DNA of 27,493 nucleotides from an uncultured Clostridia bacterium (GCA_946415665.1 CAMKTI010000009.1:1-27493), one strand, 5' to 3'. Shown: positions 1 to 6,333, counted from the first letter of the stretch. Program-made: numbers and translations. The notes: generated by a model from the sequence alone, not told the origin.

Positions 1-222
1 AAACAAAGAATTTTGGTTTATCATTAATAGTGAATTTTGATTTTTAGTAATAAAATCAAGCTCATAAAAATCTTACTTTTTGTTTGACAAGCGAGAATTT
101 AGTAGTTACTCATAGTAGGGAGTAGATTAAATAGCGTTAGATTAAATACTTCACTTCTTGTTTATCATTTATTGCTTTGTTACTTTCTTTTGTTTTTTAT
201 TGTCTTTGTCGACACTATCTAA
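1..222. repeat. Non-coding repeat copy 1 (about 200 bp), abutting the IS630 remnant
   Basis: This AT-rich segment recurs near the right end of the window at about 27020-27225 and 27240-27422. Shared landmarks are GTAATAAAATCAAGCTCATA, TTTGACAAGCGA, GTAGTTACTCA, TTGTTTATCATTTATTGCTT and an end close to GTCTTTGTCGACACTATCTA. No coding capacity is visible. The copy is probably cut by the window edge. It runs straight into the 3' end of the IS630-family transposase remnant, so it may be the non-coding end of that element or a small element of its own. Confidence 0.7.
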
Positions 223-1028
223 AAAAATGAAATGATAATAACGACGTCAGGTATTCATAGGGGTAAGCATATATTTCATAATACGAGTCTAATGCTTTCT
301 CAAGCTCTTTTGCGTCTGCAAAGAATCGATTATGCTTGGCTTTACGTCTTGTAACACGCCACACTTGTTCCATCGGATTTAAATCCGGAGAATATGGCGG
401 AAGGTATACAAACACGGCCTGATCATTGATATCAGAGTATTAGCCATTAAGGTTTTTTTTATGATTAAGGTTTTTTTTATAGGACGCTTTGCTTTTTTAT
501 GCTAGGGAGTATTATCCATAATCATGTAGTACTTGCATCCTTCCGGAGCGGGACATTCGGTAAGAAATGATCTTATGAATTCTATCGTGGTCTTGTAATG
601 AAACCAGCTTGGCTTATGGGCAAAAAGTTTTCCAGCGGACGGTGTTACAAATCCACTATAAAAATTCTTATCCCTTCTTGGGTATGATTTCAACATCATA
701 TGTCTCTTTTATGTAATCAGAAAGTGTTATGCCATCCCAAACATAGCAACCAGGTTCAGCTGCCGGTTTCAAAAGAGCCTCTTTGATTTTTGCCATTTGC
801 TCATCGCTAAGTTTTGGTTTTTTGCCAGGTTGTTTTTTGGCGCGAAGAACCTCAAAACCTCCCTCATCAACCTTTTTGACCCATTCGGAAAGTGTACGTT
901 GTAACATAAAGTTAACCTAACCATAGCCACACGAAAAACATATTTTGTATCGCCAGATTGATTTACTATTCTCTTGCCTTCGCGTAGCAGTTATTTTGGA
1001 TTTATAAAGCTCCTTATATTCATACTCA
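215..1028 (-). pseudogene. IS630-family transposase, frameshifted and interrupted
   Basis: Three out-of-phase fragments on the minus strand together make one IS630-type DDE transposase. The N-terminal part (about 1028-907) resembles the helix-turn-helix start but contains a stop after twelve codons. The fragment at 907-668 carries the linker helix (KKPKLSDEQMAKIKEALLK). The fragment at 699-502 ends in the DDE core IMDNTP followed by TAG, where the family normally has Trp. The fragment at 415-215 has the family signature LPPYSPDLNPMEQVW with the last catalytic Glu. Between the last two fragments lies a short direct duplication (AAGGTTTTTTTTATGATT). A good GGAGG-like site precedes the ATG at 1028. 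It cannot make an active enzyme as it stands. Confidence 0.85.
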
Positions 1029-1145
1029 TATCCCTCCTCTGGTCTTTGTATATAACTATAACACCACATTTAGAAAGTTTGTAATAGGCAATTATCATCG
1101 TTGTTTGCTATAACAGTGAAAAACAAAAATTCGGTAATGTTCTGT

Positions 1146-1466
1146 AGTACACAAATCTTGACCACGATAAACGGCACGAAGATTTATTGCTCTATAAAAA
1201 ATATAATCCCGAAGAATTCCCTAATATGACGCGATTAACGTAAATAAAGTATCTGATATTCCTGTGGATTACGATGGCGTCATGGTTGTTTCGATTACTT
1301 TCCTCGACAAATATAATCCTGAGCAGTTTGAAATTTTAAATGCCAATGATTACAGGACAGGTGATACTGTTTCTATTAAGTAACATGGATTAGTGAAGGA
1401 CAAGGATGGAGTTATAAGTGGTAAGCCTAAATATGTAAGAATGCTGATAAAATACGTGTCTAAATG
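1146..1466 (+). pseudogene. 3' remnant of an EcoRI-family adenine methylase gene
   Basis: This stretch is near-identical at the DNA level to the C-terminal third of the intact methylase gene (compare with about 4124-4420), starting at GTACACAAATCTTGACCACG. It has lost about 14 bases after GAAGAATTCCCTAA, carries in-frame stops (for example TAAC near 1380), and lacks the catalytic NPPF region. Its downstream flank (ATATCAAAACATTCCATTGA, then the first array promoter) also matches the flank of the intact gene. It therefore appears to be one arm of an old duplication of methylase plus array. Confidence 0.85.
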
Positions 1467-1489
1467 GATATCAAAACATTCCATTGATT

Positions 1490-1771
1490 TTAATAAAATC
1501 TTAAATAGCTATTGACAAAAATAAAATAATGGATATAATAAAGGGTGAGAGGGGTTTTAACCTCTTTCCAGCAGACCGTTAAAAAGACGGTGACTTGCAA
1601 CGTTTGATTATTTTTTTTAAAAATTTTCGTGTTAACGTCGGTTATATTTGCCCGAATAGCGACGTTTTTTTTGTTGTTTTTTGGTTTTAAAAAATTATCT
1701 TTAACCAAAATAGCAATGTGTAGCATTAATACGACGGTTTTAAGAATCGTTTCTATATCAGCTAAACTCAA
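1490..1771 (-). CDS. Array peptide 1 (class a), tail out of frame, 93 aa as read
   Basis: Small hydrophobic peptide starting MSLADIETILKTVVLM. Start chosen at TTG 1771, eight bases after GGAGG (1780-1784 on the plus strand). It is closest to peptide 10 (LANIEMIL...AILVK). After the A8 tract the frame is shifted relative to the basic RR tails of the other peptides, so translation continues through the terminator and antisense of RNA 1 to a stop at 1490. The extension is probably an accident of a one-base indel in the A-tract. The original peptide would have been about 40-45 aa. Its leader is long (about 130 nt) and holds a 14-codon mini-ORF at 1788-1832. A perfect TATAAT lies at 1921-1926 (minus strand, with TG one base upstream). 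Confidence 0.55.
   Translation of the reverse strand: MSLADIETILKTVVLMLHIAILVKDNFLKPKNNKKNVAIRANITDVNTKIFKKNNQTLQVTVFLTVCWKEVKTPLTLYYIHYFIFVNSYLRFY
1546..1672 (+). ncRNA. Array RNA 1 (putative antitoxin RNA)
   Basis: Promoter TTGACA 1512-1517 and TATAAT 1534-1539 (16-bp spacer). The predicted RNA has hairpin 1 (GAGAGG.../...CCTCTT, imperfect), then AGCAGACCGT, hairpin 2 ACCGT/ACGGT, the motif GACTTGCAA, and an intrinsic terminator AACGTCG (1634-1640) / CGACGTT (1660-1666) followed by eight T. It is fully antisense to the 3' part of the peptide 1 transcript. Its CTTGCAA motif is repeated in the same sense in the peptide 1 leader. Confidence 0.65.
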
Positions 1772-2044
1772 CTTACACACCTCCTTTTCAGAGGTTTGCA
1801 AGGGCACTTTTGTGCCGTTTCTTTTTAGCCATTATTGCAAATCGAATTATGTAAGAAGGCACTCTTTAAGCAAATGAAAAGTCAGGATACTGATCGCCCT
1901 TTCCGATAACTGCTGAAATTATTATAACATAGCTTTTAATGGTTTAAAAATGTCTTACATTTTTTTAAGTACATAAAAAAAGGCTTTAAAAAAAAGAGTT
2001 AATAAACCCATTGACAAAAATAAAATAATGGATATAATAAAAAA

Positions 2045-2319
2045 TAAGAGAGAGCTGTGAACTTTCTCTGAAGCAGACCGCTTAAAAGAGCGGTGATCCG
2101 CAACAGAAAGTATTTTATTGAAGACAATTTAATTTATACAGTACGTCGCTAATCTTTGCGGGAAGAGCGATAGTTTGGCAATAAAAAAAAGAGAGAGCTG
2201 TGAACTCTCTCTAAAGCAGACCACTTAAAAAGAGTGGTGATTCGCAACTAGAAAAATTTTTTTTAATTTTGGTTTATATTCCAGTCGCTAATTCTTACCG
2301 GAAGAGCGACAGTTTTTTT
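2045..2319 (+). ncRNA. Fused array RNA 2-3: one promoter, two antitoxin-like leaders
   Basis: Promoter 2 (TTGACA 2011-2016, TATAAT 2033-2038) drives a first leader with hairpin CCGCT/AGCGG and motif GATCCGCAA. The expected terminator is decayed: TCGCT 2146-2150 pairs AGCGA 2166-2170 but is followed by TAGTTTGG rather than a T-run. At about 2181 the sequence jumps into the leader of a second unit (GAGAGAG 2191 onward, CCACT/AGTGG, GATTCGCAA), which has no promoter of its own. A good terminator follows (GTCGCT 2284-2289 / AGCGAC 2305-2310, then seven T). Toxin 2 and promoter 3 were evidently deleted, giving a predicted double RNA of about 275 nt. Confidence 0.6.
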
Positions 2320-2415
2320 ATTGTTTTTTGGTTTGAAGTTATTCTTGACCAAAACAATAATCTCTAACGTTATCCAAATGATTTCAAGAATCATTTTAAT
2401 ATTCGTCAGTTCTAT
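2288..2415 (-). pseudogene. Array peptide 3 (class b), start codon lost and tail frameshifted
   Basis: Almost identical to peptide 9 (MELANIKMILEIIW...) but the start ATG is ATA at 2415, still preceded by a perfect GGAGG and GGCGAGC spacer. The A-tract near the tail has seven A instead of eight, throwing the basic tail out of frame. Both lesions suggest a silenced toxin, which fits its place beside the deleted unit 2. A -10 like TACAAT is at 2480-2485 (minus strand). Confidence 0.75.
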
Positions 2416-2599
2416 GCTCGCCACCTCCTATTCAGGAAGTTTGCGAACCACCATTACTCTTTCAGCGACTGCTAAAATTATTGTAACATAGCTTTTAATG
2501 GTTTAAAAATATTTTACAACTTTTAAGTACATAAAAAAGGTTTTAAAAAAGATTTAATAAACCCATTGACAAAAATAAAATAATGGGTACAATAAAAAG

Positions 2600-2730
2600 T
2601 AAGAGAGAGCGCGAACTCTCTCTAGAGCAGACCGCTTAAAAAGAGCGGTGAATAGCAATCAGTGAAAAAAATATTTTAATTCATAATTTTCCCATCGCTA
2701 ATTCTTACCGGAAGAGCGATGGTTTTTTTT
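2600..2730 (+). ncRNA. Array RNA 4 (putative antitoxin RNA)
   Basis: Promoter TTGACA 2566-2571, TACAAT 2588-2593. The promoter lies within an inverted repeat ACCCATT...AATGGGT. Hairpin 1 is GAGAGAG/CTCTCTC and hairpin 2 is CCGCT/AGCGG. The motif GAATAGCAA is matched by GAATCGCAA in the peptide 4 leader. Terminator CCATCGCT 2692-2699 / AGCGATGG 2715-2722 is followed by eight T. Confidence 0.65.
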
Positions 2731-2841
2731 ATTGTTTTTATCCGATATCGAAAAACCGTCTTTGATTGATTTCACGATATTAACAGCACTGGAAACGATA
2801 TCAATAATTGTTTTGATAGCGTTTAACACTAAAAATACCAT
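2698..2841 (-). CDS. Array peptide 4 (class c), 47-aa putative membrane toxin
   Basis: Peptide beginning MVFLVLNAIKTIIDIVSSAV: an amphipathic/hydrophobic helix over about residues 2-25, then a charged tail ending KNHRSSGKN. ATG at 2841 follows GGAGG-TGGCGGTT. The leader can pair ACTCC with GGAGG, hiding the SD. The tail codons (CAT CGC TCT TCC) are the terminator stem of RNA 4 read on the other strand. With eight A in the A-tract the tail is in frame; peptide 8, its close relative, has seven and is out of frame. TATAAT at 2906-2911 (minus strand) is the likely -10. Resembles small holin-like type I toxins in build only. Confidence 0.7.
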   Translation of the reverse strand: MVFLVLNAIKTIIDIVSSAVNIVKSIKDGFSISDKNNKKNHRSSGKN

Positions 2842-2975
2842 AACCGCCACCTCCTTTTTATCGGAGTTTGCGATTCACACACTCTTTCAGCAACTGCTAA
2901 AAATTATTATACATAAATTTTAACAAAATCTCAAATAGCTATTGACAAAAATAAAATAATGGATATAATAAAAGT

Positions 2976-3103
2976 AAGAGAGAGCTATGAACTCTCTCTA
3001 GAGCAGACCGCGAAAAGTGCGGTGACTTGCGATAATTAAATGCTAAAAATTAATAATGCAATTAATGCCGCTCATCTTTGCGAGATTTGGAGCGGTTTTT
3101 TTT
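2976..3103 (+). ncRNA. Array RNA 5 (putative antitoxin RNA)
   Basis: Promoter TTGACA 2942-2947, TATAAT 2964-2969. Hairpin 1 GAGAGAG/CTCTCTC. Hairpin 2 CCGC/GCGG with a shortened loop. The motif GACTTGCGA is matched by GACTTGCAA in the peptide 5 leader. Terminator CCGCTC 3068-3073 / GAGCGG with eight T; its loop region reads ATCTTTGCGAGAT, with a YUNR-type UUUG. Confidence 0.65.
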
Positions 3104-3223
3104 ATTATTATCCGACATTTTTTTGTCGATTCTGTAGTCTATATACCAATCAATAAGTTCTTTGACAAACATTACAATGCCAATGAACATAAAGATTGTT
3201 TCTGTTATCGTCTCTATTCTCAA
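3062..3223 (-). CDS. Array peptide 5 (class d), 53-aa putative membrane toxin
   Basis: Starts at TTG 3223 (MRIETITETIFMFIGIVMFV), preceded by GGGGGTGG, a weaker SD than in sister units. One hydrophobic helix spans about residues 8-32. It then has the WYIDYR box shared with peptide 7, and a strongly basic tail (KKNRSKSRKDERH) encoded in the RNA 5 terminator. The TTG start is shared with peptide 7. A -10 lies around 3290 on the minus strand. Confidence 0.68.
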   Translation of the reverse strand: MRIETITETIFMFIGIVMFVKELIDWYIDYRIDKKMSDNNKKNRSKSRKDERH

Positions 3224-3306
3224 ACTTGCCACCCCCTTTTTATCGGAGTTTGCAAGTCGAACCCGTCCTTTCAGCAACTGCTAAAATTATTATAACATAA
3301 GTTTTA

Positions 3307-3381
3307 GGGATCGCAGGGGTCGATAGACCCCAATTAAAAGATCCTTCGGGTCCAATTAATTGGCACTTCATGCCTTTTTTT
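3307..3381 (+). other. Compact structured segment with terminator inserted in an array junction
   Basis: Seen directly: nested stems GGATC 3308-3312 / GATCC 3340-3344 enclosing GGGGTC 3316-3321 / GACCCC 3326-3331 (GATA tetraloop), then the palindrome CCAATTAATTGG 3352-3363, then GGCA 3362-3365 / TGCC 3371-3374 with seven T. It interrupts the junction sequence that in other units runs uninterrupted from the toxin -10 to TTTTTAAGTACATAAAAAAGG. It could be a small RNA or leader ending in a terminator upstream of the methylase promoter. No promoter of its own was recognised. Confidence 0.45.
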
Positions 3382-3437
3382 GAAAATCTTTTTAAGTACA
3401 CAAAAAATATTTTTTGTCACCAAAAAGTCATGTTGAT

Positions 3438-3467
3438 TTGACATTATTTTGTAAAGCATGGTATACT
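3438..3467 (+). promoter_or_regulatory. Promoter of the EcoRI-family methylase
   Basis: TTGACA 3438-3443, 18-bp spacer, TATACT 3462-3467, with the GTG start 34 bases further on. It does not resemble the array promoters outside the hexamers. Confidence 0.65.
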
Positions 3468-3501
3468 CAGTAAAAATTTTTTTTGCTGAGGGGGAATCTA
3501 T

Positions 3502-4422
3502 GTGAAAAATATTAGTTTGACTTTGGCGAAGAAACGAAAGAACGACAAGTTTTATACTCAATTATCGGATATAGAAAATGAATTGATATATTATAAAAAG
3601 CATTTTAAAGGGCAGACTGTGTTTTGTAATTGTGATGACCCGGAGTACTCGAATTTTTGGCAGTATTTTAAGCTTAATTTTGATCATTTGGAATTAAAAA
3701 GGTTAGTAACAACTCGCTTCTACGAAACAAAAGAATCTTATATGCTTGAAATGTGGAAAGATGAAAAAGGTGTTCATTCTGATAAAAAAGTTTTAAATCA
3801 AAACGGAGATTTTAGAAGTGAAGAGTGTATTGAACTCTTGAAACAGGCGGATATTGTGGTGACAAATCCGCCTTTTAGTTTGTTTCGGGAATATGTTGCC
3901 CAGCTCATAGAATACGAAAAAAAGTTTTTGATAATTGGCAGTTTAAATGCGATCACGTATAAGGAATTTTTTCCGTTGCTAAAAAATAATAAAATATGGA
4001 TGGGTGTTTCAATTCATTCCGGAGATCGAAAATTCTATGTTCCTGACGATTATCCACTAAATGCATCTGGTTGCGGAACTGATGACGACGGAAGAAAATG
4101 GATAAGGGTCAAAGGTGTTCGATGGTACACAAATCTTGACCACGACAAGCGACATGAGAATTTATTACTCTATAAAAAATATAATCCAGAAGAATTCCCT
4201 AAGTATGATAATTATGATGCGATTAATGTAGATAAAGTGTCTGATATTCCTGTAGATTACGATGGCGTCATGGGTGTTCCGATTACTTTTCTCGACAAAC
4301 ATAATCCTAAACAGTTTGAAATTATTGGTCTTGATAAACAGTTTACTTCTGATGGTGCTAGAGGGAAGTTGAATGGTAAGAGTAAGTATGCAAGAATACT
4401 GATAAAATACACGTCTCAATGA
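3502..4422 (+). CDS. EcoRI-family adenine-specific DNA methyltransferase
   Basis: A 306-aa protein starting at GTG 3502 after a GAGGGGGA ribosome site. The catalytic motif IV is seen as VVTNPPFSLF (residues 119-128, NPPF 122-125), the form found in M.EcoRI-type N6-adenine methylases. KNDKFYTQ near residue 14 and VFCNCDDPEYSNFW near residue 40 fit the cofactor-binding part, and KFLIIGSLNAITYKEFFPLL follows the catalytic loop. M.EcoRI is 326 aa, so this is close to full length. No EcoRI-like nuclease is adjacent; the nearest candidate partner is the DUF262-HNH gene at 6689. The sequence specificity cannot be read from here. It sits in the middle of the toxin-antitoxin-like array, and a dead 3' copy lies at 1146-1466. 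Confidence 0.88.
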   Translation: MKNISLTLAKKRKNDKFYTQLSDIENELIYYKKHFKGQTVFCNCDDPEYSNFWQYFKLNFDHLELKRLVTTRFYETKESYMLEMWKDEKGVHSDKKVLNQNGDFRSEECIELLKQADIVVTNPPFSLFREYVAQLIEYEKKFLIIGSLNAITYKEFFPLLKNNKIWMGVSIHSGDRKFYVPDDYPLNASGCGTDDDGRKWIRVKGVRWYTNLDHDKRHENLLLYKKYNPEEFPKYDNYDAINVDKVSDIPVDYDGVMGVPITFLDKHNPKQFEIIGLDKQFTSDGARGKLNGKSKYARILIKYTSQ

Positions 4423-4500
4423 ATATCAAAACATTCCATTGATTTTAATAAAATATCAAACAGCTATTGACAAAAATAAAATAATGGATATAATAAAAGT

Positions 4501-4627
4501 AAGAGAGAGCGTGAACTCTCTCTGGAGCAGACCGCTTAAAAAGAGCGGCAAGTCGCAACGTTGAATTTTATATTTTAGATAATTTGTCTAACGTCGCTAC
4601 CTCTTGCTAGATGAGCGACGTTTTTTA
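4501..4627 (+). ncRNA. Array RNA 6 (putative antitoxin RNA)
   Basis: Promoter TTGACA 4467-4472, TATAAT 4489-4494. Hairpin 1 GAGAGAG/CTCTCTC, hairpin 2 CCGCT/AGCGG, motif AAGTCGCAA (TCGCAA repeated in the peptide 6 leader). Terminator ACGTCGCT 4591-4598 / AGCGACGT 4614-4621 with a T-run. Confidence 0.65.
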
Positions 4628-4731
4628 TTACCAAAATATTTTTTTACATATTTGATAATAAAACCTAGAACTTTAAAGAAACTCTCTATAGTATCGAATA
4701 CCATCTTCAATTTACTTATCAAGTTCATCAT
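4597..4731 (-). CDS. Array peptide 6 (class e), 44-aa putative membrane toxin
   Basis: MMNLISKLKMVFDTIESFFK starts at ATG 4731 after GGAGG-TGGCGATT; a second ATG follows at once. A hydrophobic helix spans about residues 10-28, then a very basic tail ending KKRRSSSKR, encoded in the RNA 6 terminator. Its leader is long like those of peptides 1 and 10. Here the conserved leader mini-ORF (ATG at 4791, MAKRNSTKVLANS...) is in frame with the toxin and has no stop before it, giving a possible 64-aa extended form. I prefer the short form because only 4731 has an SD. Confidence 0.68.
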   Translation of the reverse strand: MMNLISKLKMVFDTIESFFKVLGFIIKYVKKYFGNKKRRSSSKR

Positions 4732-4951
4732 AATCGCCACCTCCTTTTCATCGGAGTTTGCGAGCACTTTTGTGCTATTTCTTTTAGCCATTATTTTGCA
4801 AATCGAATTATGTAAGCAGCCACTCTTTAGGCAAATGAAAAGCCAGAATACTGGCCGCTCTTTCAGCAACTGCTAAAAGTTATTATACATAAATTTTAAT
4901 AAAATCTTAAATAGCTATTGACAAAAATAAAATAATGGGTATAATAAAAAA

Positions 4952-5074
4952 TAAGAGAGGTCTTTAGCCTCTCTGAAGCAGACCGTTAAAAAGACGGTGA
5001 CTTGCAACATTGATTTAAAATATTGAGATATTAATTAATGCCGCGTGTCTTTGCAGGAACGGCGGCGTTTTTTA
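4952..5074 (+). ncRNA. Array RNA 7 (putative antitoxin RNA)
   Basis: Promoter TTGACA 4918-4923, TATAAT 4940-4945. Hairpin 1 GAGAGG/CCTCTC and hairpin 2 ACCGT/ACGGT, both covarying against units 5 and 6. CGGTGACTTGCA is matched by CGGTGGCTTGCA in the peptide 7 leader. Terminator GCCGC 5040-5044 / GCGGC 5062-5066 followed by GTTTTTT. The first half is practically identical to RNA 10 although the two toxins belong to different classes. Confidence 0.65.
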
Positions 5075-5193
5075 TTGTTTTTTTCTCGTTGTTCTAATCT
5101 ATAATCTATATACCAATCAATAAAGACTCTTAAATAATCAATAATGATTAAAACCATATAGATTACTTCTATTGTGGTTATTATATTCTCCAA
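5035..5193 (-). CDS. Array peptide 7 (class d), 52-aa putative membrane toxin
   Basis: Starts at TTG 5193 (MENIITTIEVIYMVLIIIDY), seven bases after GGAGG. A hydrophobic helix spans about residues 4-28, then the WYIDYR box shared with peptide 5, then the tail KKRRRSCKDTRH. ACTCCT...AGGAGG can form an SD-masking hairpin. A TATAAT -10 with TG one base upstream lies around 5260 (minus strand). Confidence 0.7.
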   Translation of the reverse strand: MENIITTIEVIYMVLIIIDYLRVFIDWYIDYRLEQREKNNKKRRRSCKDTRH

Positions 5194-5377
5194 ACTTGCC
5201 ACCTCCTTTTTTATTAGGAGTCTGCAAGCCACCGCTTTCAGCAACTGCCAAAATTATTATAACATAGGTTTTAATGGCTTAAAAATGTTTTACAAATTTT
5301 TAAGTACATAAAAAAGGTTTAAAAAAAAGGTTTAATAAGCCCATTGACAAAAATAAAATAATGGGCATAATAAAAAA

Positions 5378-5505
5378 CAAGAGAGGTTTAAAACCTCTCT
5401 AGAGCAGACCGCTTAAAAAGAGCGGCGAATCGCAATGAAAATATAACTTAGTGAATTTTATAAATTCCCATCGCTAATTCTTACCGGAAGAGCGATGGTT
5501 TTTTT
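5378..5505 (+). ncRNA. Array RNA 8 (putative antitoxin RNA)
   Basis: Promoter TTGACA 5344-5349, CATAAT 5366-5371, within the inverted repeat GCCCATT...AATGGGC. Hairpin 1 GAGAGGTTT/AAACCTCTC, hairpin 2 CCGCT/AGCGG. The motif CGAATCGCAA is repeated as TGAATCGCAA in the peptide 8 leader. Terminator CCATCGCT 5468-5475 / AGCGATGG 5491-5498 with seven T. Confidence 0.65.
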
Positions 5506-5616
5506 ATTGTTTTTATCCGATGACATAAAATCATTTTTAATTGATTTTACAATATTAATAGCACCGGAAACGATATCAATAATTGTTTTGATAGCGTTTA
5601 ACACTAAAAACACCAT
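5458..5616 (-). CDS. Array peptide 8 (class c), 52 aa, tail out of frame
   Basis: Starts at ATG 5616 after GGAGG-TGGCGGTT. The first 38 residues (MVFLVLNAIKTIIDIVSGAI...) are nearly those of peptide 4. The A-tract has seven A, so the tail reads KKTIALPVRISDGNL instead of the basic KKNHRSSGKN and ends at 5458. It is either a weakened toxin or one state of a slipping tract. Confidence 0.65.
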   Translation of the reverse strand: MVFLVLNAIKTIIDIVSGAINIVKSIKNDFMSSDKNNKKTIALPVRISDGNL

Positions 5617-5750
5617 AACCGCCACCTCCTTCTTATCGGAGTTTGCGATTCACATACTCTTTCAGCAACTGCTAAAAGTTATTGTACATAAATTTTGATA
5701 AAATCTTAAATAGCTATTGACAAAAATAAAATAATGGGTATAATAAAAAA

Positions 5751-5875
5751 TAAGAGATGGTGTTAACCATCTCTGAAGCAGACCGCTTAAAAAGAGCGGT
5801 GATTCGCAACAAATTAATATTCGATAGAACAATTAATCGTCGCTAATCTTTGCGTGAAGAGCGACGGTTTTTTTT
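5751..5875 (+). ncRNA. Array RNA 9 (putative antitoxin RNA)
   Basis: Promoter TTGACA 5717-5722, TATAAT 5739-5744. Hairpin 1 is GAGATGG/CCATCTC, the clearest compensatory variant of the array; read on the minus strand it is followed by TTATTTTTTATT and makes a strong terminator for the toxin mRNA. Hairpin 2 CCGCT/AGCGG. GGTGATTCGCAA is matched by GGTGGTTCGCAA in the peptide 9 leader. Terminator CGTCGCT 5838-5844 / AGCGACG 5860-5866 with a long T-run. Confidence 0.68.
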
Positions 5876-5971
5876 ATTGTTTTTTGGTTTGAAGTTATTC
5901 TTAACCAAAACAATAATCTCTAACGTTATCCAAATGATTTCAAGAATCATTTTAATATTCGCCAGTTCCAT
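5843..5971 (-). CDS. Array peptide 9 (class b), 42-aa putative membrane toxin
   Basis: MELANIKMILEIIWITLEII starts at ATG 5971 after GGAGG-TGGCGAGC. One hydrophobic helix (about residues 8-24) precedes the basic tail KPKNNKKNRRSSRKD, encoded in the RNA 9 terminator. Intact counterpart of the broken peptide 3. The leader can pair CTTCCTG with TAGGAGG around the SD. TATAAT near 6040 (minus strand) is the likely -10. Confidence 0.72.
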   Translation of the reverse strand: MELANIKMILEIIWITLEIIVLVKNNFKPKNNKKNRRSSRKD

Positions 5972-6106
5972 GCTCGCCACCTCCTATTCAGGAAGTTTGC
6001 GAACCACCATTACTCTTTCAGCAACTGCTAAAAGTTATTATACATAAATTTTAATAAAATCTTAAATAGCTATTGACAAAAATAAAATAATGGGTATAAT
6101 AAAAAA

Positions 6107-6238
6107 TAAGAGAGGTCTTTAGCCTCTCTGAAGCAGACCGTTAAAAAGACGGTGACTTGCAACTGTTAATAAATTTTAAGTTTAAAATTATATTATTAAC
6201 GTCGCTTATCTTTGCTAGATCAGCGACGGCTTTTTTTA
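6107..6238 (+). ncRNA. Array RNA 10 (putative antitoxin RNA)
   Basis: Promoter TTGACA 6073-6078, TATAAT 6095-6100. Hairpin 1 GAGAGG/CCTCTC, hairpin 2 ACCGT/ACGGT, motif GACTTGCAA (CTTGCAA repeated in the peptide 10 leader). Terminator CGTCGCT 6200-6206 / AGCGACG 6222-6228 with an inner ATCT/AGAT stem and seven T. Confidence 0.65.
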
Positions 6239-6333
6239 TGCTTTTTTGATTCAATAATATATTTAACCAAGATAGCAATCTTTAACGCTAATAAAATGAT
6301 GTTAAGAATCATTTCTATATTCGCTAAATTCAT
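6220..6333 (-). CDS. Array peptide 10 (class a), 37-aa putative membrane toxin
   Basis: MNLANIEMILNIILLALKIA starts at ATG 6333; the SD is weaker (GAGGTGAG) than in other units. A single hydrophobic helix runs from about residue 8 to 27 and the tail is KKHKKSRR. It is the shortest peptide because its stop lies in the first terminator arm. The leader holds a 14-codon mini-ORF MAKKKRHKSALANL (6351-6395) ending 18 bases before the start, and a covarying hairpin GTCAG/CTGAC. Confidence 0.68.
   Translation of the reverse strand: MNLANIEMILNIILLALKIAILVKYIIESKKHKKSRR

Noticed and set aside
1546..1672. Array RNAs as riboswitches or T-box leaders
   Set aside because: No plus-strand gene follows any of the terminators, and no T-box or known aptamer core was recognised.
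2732..2923. Plus-strand ORFs within the array (also 5495-5698, 1629-1877, 4604-4876, 5850-6047)
   Set aside because: They are antisense to the small peptide genes, have no SD, and their shared sequence is explained by the repeat units.
3334..3561. 75-aa minus-strand ORF over the methylase promoter
   Set aside because: It covers the structured insert, the promoter and the methylase start and has no SD.
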